Positions 40,230-43,495 of a DNA stretch of 43,495 nt are shown here, piece by piece. A program made the translations under genes and the position numbers. The notes under the pieces were generated by a model, which had not been told where the DNA came from, searched no databases, and saw nothing but the letters and a program-made list of their open reading frames with translations. The DNA lies in the NCBI GenBank assembly GCA_000383735.1, contig KB912093.1:1-43495 (forward strand), given 5' to 3'. Each line of letters begins with the position of its first letter. The stretch's first letter is position 1. This DNA is from Verrucomicrobia bacterium SCGC AAA164-M04 (GTDB lineage: Bacteria > Verrucomicrobiota > Verrucomicrobiae > Verrucomicrobiales > Akkermansiaceae).

Positions 40230-43200
40230 CTACTCCGAAATCGCCTTGAGTCGGAGGTAAGCATCGCCCTTCCCAATCGATAGCGGGTGACGATAGGTAG
40301 AAGTCACTGAGCCGTCTTCAGAAATTAACTCGGGAAGCACTAAGATCCCTTCATCGGTCCAACTAGAAAGATCGCCACTCACTTGTGCGGCCACCCTAGC
40401 CGCTCTCTCTCCGGGGGCGCGAGTAATAGTCACGGTGAGGTAGCTCTCACCATCGATCTCCCTGATTTCACTGGCTAGCTTCCCAGGCGAGCTCGCTGAA
40501 TCAAAAGGAAGTGAACCTAAGGCAAACTCAAAGAAATTACTCCAACCATCACCGTCAGGGTCGGAATTCTCACTAGAAATTGTAGGATTCAGCAAATCTG
40601 CCCCCGAAAAGACAGCGGCCTGCCATGAAGAAAAATCCAGCCGCCCACCGGGAGAGCCACCTTGAGAACCCGAAATCTTCCAGTTAGCTGGTTCACCATG
40701 ATCGCCCCCTCGATCAATGATCTGAATGGAATATCCATCGAGATTAGAAAGATCAGGCCACGGCGAAGAATTATTATAGGAAAACTCATGAATGACAGAA
40801 TCCTCCTGCCCAATTATCCTCAGCTGTTCTCCACCATTCGAAAGCTGGCCCGAATATTCACCGGCAATCAGTCCATCAAAATCAGTTCCGAAACGGATAC
40901 GGAAGGCGTCGATGCTCTTAACCAGAAGAAGTTTCTCTCCCGGGCCAAGAACACGAATAAGTGACTCAGAAAAATCAAAAATAATACCATCAGTGAGGCG
41001 GACCGAACTCAGATCAATATTTTCCTGTGAGAAATTCACCAAGCGAATGAACTCAAAAAAATCACCATCATCAAAACCAGCATTAGCCTCGACCTGATTT
41101 GCTCCAACCGGATTATAGAGCATCTCAGAAACTGCTAAATTCTGAGAGGTCGCTGGCACCGAATCGACTGTAAAGCGAGATGAAGTGACCGCGCTCCATT
41201 TACCATTTTCAAAACTACGAGCCTTCACCGTAATTGGCTCATTCACGAAAAATGGCAGATTCCCATTGGCAGCGCGCTCACCGCTCAACCCGATATCCAA
41301 GGCCATGTCACTATTGCCTGGGGAATTATGGAGTTCGATCACGATTATATTTGAGCCGCTCACTAGAAGATTTGGGTCAATCGGATAGGCTCGATAATCA
41401 GCCTCATTCCCATCATCCGTATCAGACGTCGGGACGGTCGAATAATCCGTTTGAGTGGGCAAATTAGATCCACGAAAGGCCTCTATACCGTTCACAAAAA
41501 TCACGATTCCCCCGTCAACTAGAAGGTTCGCCGAAAGAGAAAGGTATGCCGCAGGATCATCAATTTCAAAAGCTTTACGGAAGTAGCTGGTCGGTTGCCG
41601 TGGACGCGCACTATTCACCTCAGTTTCAATTTTAATCGTCACGCCACCACTTGAAATTCCGCCATATCCGAGAGGAGCCGGACCACTTTGCCATTCACTA
41701 TCATCGTAGTTTAACAAGCGCCACTCTGTTCCCAAATTTCCATTTGTGGCGTTGTGTTTCCAAATCGATCCTTCCTCAATCAACACCTCTTCCTGTAGAC
41801 CCCCAGTTTGCGAGATTGCATTCGGATTGGGAGTCCCACCTAGCATCCTCGGATCCGATCCATCAGTGGTATAGTAGAGCTTAGTATCGTCATTAGTAAT
41901 AAGCAGCGGATATCCTTCGGACACTGTTCCTCCAAACTGACTAAAGGTAGGTGGCACAATTTCAGGCCATAGATTATTATCGCGGAAATCTTGACGCACT
42001 GGACCAAAAAGGTATCGACGCCGACCGATCGAAGGATTGATCCACCGAAGAACTTTACCCGTGTCAACAGCCTGATTTTCGATCAAGCGAAGTAAGCTCT
42101 CAAATTCACCTTTCAACCCGTCAAAGCGTTTTCGGATATGAGAATTCGACTGATCCCTATCATCCAAAATCCCACCATTAAAAAGGTGTTTCTGAATCTG
42201 GTCAGCAAACAATAATCGAAATTCCTCCCATCGATTAAGACCCCGCCATAGATCACGCAGTTCCCCTCGCGTCCCAGTCTGACCATTCTGACCTGTGGAA
42301 GTGCCCACGATATAATTACGAATCATCTCCTGAGAAACCGGACGATTCCCGGCATTATTCATAGCGCCTTCGGCATCCCAAACATAAAGCCGATACCGGC
42401 CCTCAGATGATCGCTCTTTGGCAGCGACCCAATTATTATGGGGCCAATCCCATGTGGCTCCGTAAATATTAAGAAGGTAGTAATTCGCCATATTTTCGAC
42501 GTCCGCCACCTCAAGCACCTTTTCCCAGTTCTGGGTAGTTATGGCTGCATTTAAACGACTAATCATGTCGTCCCAAGCCGTCTTATCACCTTCCGCAATA
42601 TTATCATTTCCCTCATACTGAAGAACGTCCCATTGGGCACCGTCATTAGCACTGTGCAATGACCTGAAAAATGGTTCACGGAGACGCTCTACCATATTGT
42701 AATATCCTTTAAGACTACCATTCACGTACAGGCTATTGATAACGCCAAGACTCGCACCATTCCCCATATCTGAGCTAAGACGACGAAACAACTCATCGAT
42801 AATGAAGGGATTACGAATATCATTTTTTCCTGCCCGAATCCGAAATCTTTCATATCCACTAAAGGTCCGCGCTGGACCGTTCAAAGGAAGACTTACTGAC
42901 GGGTTCCCATAGTCATCGCGGAAGTATAGGTTGAACGAAGGCTTCTGAACCGCTGAATCAGGCCAAGGTGAAGCTGATGTCTGGGTCAACTGCATCCTAG
43001 GGCGAGAATACGAACTAGCGGCAATTCTCAGCCCTACGTCTGATCGGAAACCTGCAGTCCCATCTTGAAAATAATATTCAGCATGAATCGGGCGCTCATA
43101 GGCACGCCCGCGATTTATGACATTATTATAATCAGTCTTACCAGAGGGTCGCCATTGCCTATTAGGATATGATCCCCCATTAATCGCCAACACCCCGAAT

Positions 43201-43495
43201 GGATCATAAAGAGCACGCTCAGGATCACCTGCATAAACTAAAGCCGGACCAGTCCGGACTCGTGGATCTTGATTAATCAAGAAGGTATTAGTTTTGATAT
43301 TTGAAGCGATGAAACCATCGCGAAATGAACGAGCTCGAATGACGTGTCCACGTCGTGAATTGATCGGACTGAGCGAAAGCGGCAGGGTATAGTCACTCCC
43401 ATTCTCAAGCGTCGGCTCACTCCCATCAGTGGTGTAGCGGATTGTCGCCCCTGGCGTCATCGAGCTAAGCGTCACCGCAAGCGCGCTATCATAAA
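40230..43495 (-). CDS. CotH / lamin-tail surface protein, 5' end beyond the window
   Basis: At least 1087 residues; the frame is open through the right edge, so the N-terminus (probably a signal peptide) lies outside. Domains in order: a chitobiase/hexosaminidase C-terminal-like repeat (TPGATIRYTTDGSEPT); a CotH kinase domain (about 120-480: YERFRIRAGKNDIRNPF, LYVNGSLKGYYNMVERL, YRLYVWDAEGAMNN); a second repeat (LYYTTDGSDPRML); a galactose-binding-like domain (WRLLNYDDSEWQSG, LLVDGGIVIFVNG); a lamin-tail domain (SEMLYNPVGANQVEANAGF, FFEFIRLVNFS, NGGEQLRII); and a DPDGDGWSNFFEFALG calcium-type tail. CotH kinases phosphorylate proteins with ATP; here the protein is expected at the cell surface. 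Its substrate is unknown. Confidence 0.88.
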   Translation of the reverse strand, partial: YDSALAVTLSSMTPGATIRYTTDGSEPTLENGSDYTLPLSLSPINSRRGHVIRARSFRDGFIASNIKTNTFLINQDPRVRTGPALVYAGDPERALYDPFGVLAINGGSYPNRQWRPSGKTDYNNVINRGRAYERPIHAEYYFQDGTAGFRSDVGLRIAASSYSRPRMQLTQTSASPWPDSAVQKPSFNLYFRDDYGNPSVSLPLNGPARTFSGYERFRIRAGKNDIRNPFIIDELFRRLSSDMGNGASLGVINSLYVNGSLKGYYNMVERLREPFFRSLHSANDGAQWDVLQYEGNDNIAEGDKTAWDDMISRLNAAITTQNWEKVLEVADVENMANYYLLNIYGATWDWPHNNWVAAKERSSEGRYRLYVWDAEGAMNNAGNRPVSQEMIRNYIVGTSTGQNGQTGTRGELRDLWRGLNRWEEFRLLFADQIQKHLFNGGILDDRDQSNSHIRKRFDGLKGEFESLLRLIENQAVDTGKVLRWINPSIGRRRYLFGPVRQDFRDNNLWPEIVPPTFSQFGGTVSEGYPLLITNDDTKLYYTTDGSDPRMLGGTPNPNAISQTGGLQEEVLIEEGSIWKHNATNGNLGTEWRLLNYDDSEWQSGPAPLGYGGISSGGVTIKIETEVNSARPRQPTSYFRKAFEIDDPAAYLSLSANLLVDGGIVIFVNGIEAFRGSNLPTQTDYSTVPTSDTDDGNEADYRAYPIDPNLLVSGSNIIVIELHNSPGNSDMALDIGLSGERAANGNLPFFVNEPITVKARSFENGKWSAVTSSRFTVDSVPATSQNLAVSEMLYNPVGANQVEANAGFDDGDFFEFIRLVNFSQENIDLSSVRLTDGIIFDFSESLIRVLGPGEKLLLVKSIDAFRIRFGTDFDGLIAGEYSGQLSNGGEQLRIIGQEDSVIHEFSYNNSSPWPDLSNLDGYSIQIIDRGGDHGEPANWKISGSQGGSPGGRLDFSSWQAAVFSGADLLNPTISSENSDPDGDGWSNFFEFALGSLPFDSASSPGKLASEIREIDGESYLTVTITRAPGERAARVAAQVSGDLSSWTDEGILVLPELISEDGSVTSTYRHPLSIGKGDAYLRLKAISE

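Noticed and set aside
1..43495. CRISPR array, prophage, insertion sequence or plasmid origin
   Set aside because: No regularly spaced direct repeats, transposase, integrase, phage structural gene or replication initiator was seen in any frame.

Overview
The window looks like chromosomal DNA of a Verrucomicrobiota bacterium, probably order Verrucomicrobiales. The evidence is family-level: a 1508-residue PVC-type membrane-bound dehydrogenase with two CxxCH haem motifs, a sulfatase, a DUF1080 protein, a CotH/lamin-tail/chitobiase-C-domain surface protein, secreted proteins with the 'YxVxFSxDLxxW' tail typical of this phylum, and housekeeping genes (dnaE, glyS, leuB, obgE, nrdR, rlmN). Few starts have a good Shine-Dalgarno sequence. 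No phage, IS element or CRISPR array was seen.

Layout. 0.1-2.6 kb: a secreted protein, cdaA (c-di-AMP synthase), a 51-residue membrane protein where cdaR/ybbR would sit, and bioD, all tightly packed. 2.7-6.5 kb, minus strand: a secreted beta-rich protein, a photolyase-family protein and a histidinol-phosphatase. 6.5-11.5 kb: pta, a nrdR - ATP-cone-like - HIT operon on the minus strand, tRNA-Gly(GCC), a rhodanese and a DASS anion symporter. 11.7-17 kb: dnaE and glyS. 17-23.3 kb: a tiny candidate selenoprotein, a repeat-rich secreted coiled coil, a possible two-helix membrane protein and the large dehydrogenase. 23.7-26.9 kb: leuB, a candidate HMA selenoprotein, a GNAT acetyltransferase and a DUF1080 protein. 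27.2-34.6 kb: MOSC, DUF2288 and rlmN in a run, then secreted and enzyme genes and a sulfatase. 34.6-43.5 kb: 3' halves of fba and of an M42 peptidase fused back to back, then holB-obgE-gamma-glutamylcyclotransferase, a PhoD-family phosphatase and the CotH protein, which runs off the right edge.

The most exciting signal is apparent UGA recoding, which standard gene calling hides. At 17093-17284 a 63-codon frame contains two in-frame UGA codons. At 24958-25308 a complete secreted HMA (heavy-metal-associated) protein has UGA at codon 50, at the first metal-binding Cys position. Each of the three UGAs is followed, with 20-25 nt between it and the apical loop, by a compact hairpin whose loop is AGGUG, GGUC or AGGCU. 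That matches the general form of a bacterial SECIS element (loop about 16-37 nt after UGA, G in the first two loop bases). Selenocysteine use by this organism is therefore a strong, testable hypothesis; no sel genes are in the window.

The second strong signal is at about 35.21 kb. Two unrelated genes, each lacking its 5' half, abut head to head exactly where G/C strand skew reverses. That is either a large inversion joining opposite replichores or an assembly chimera.
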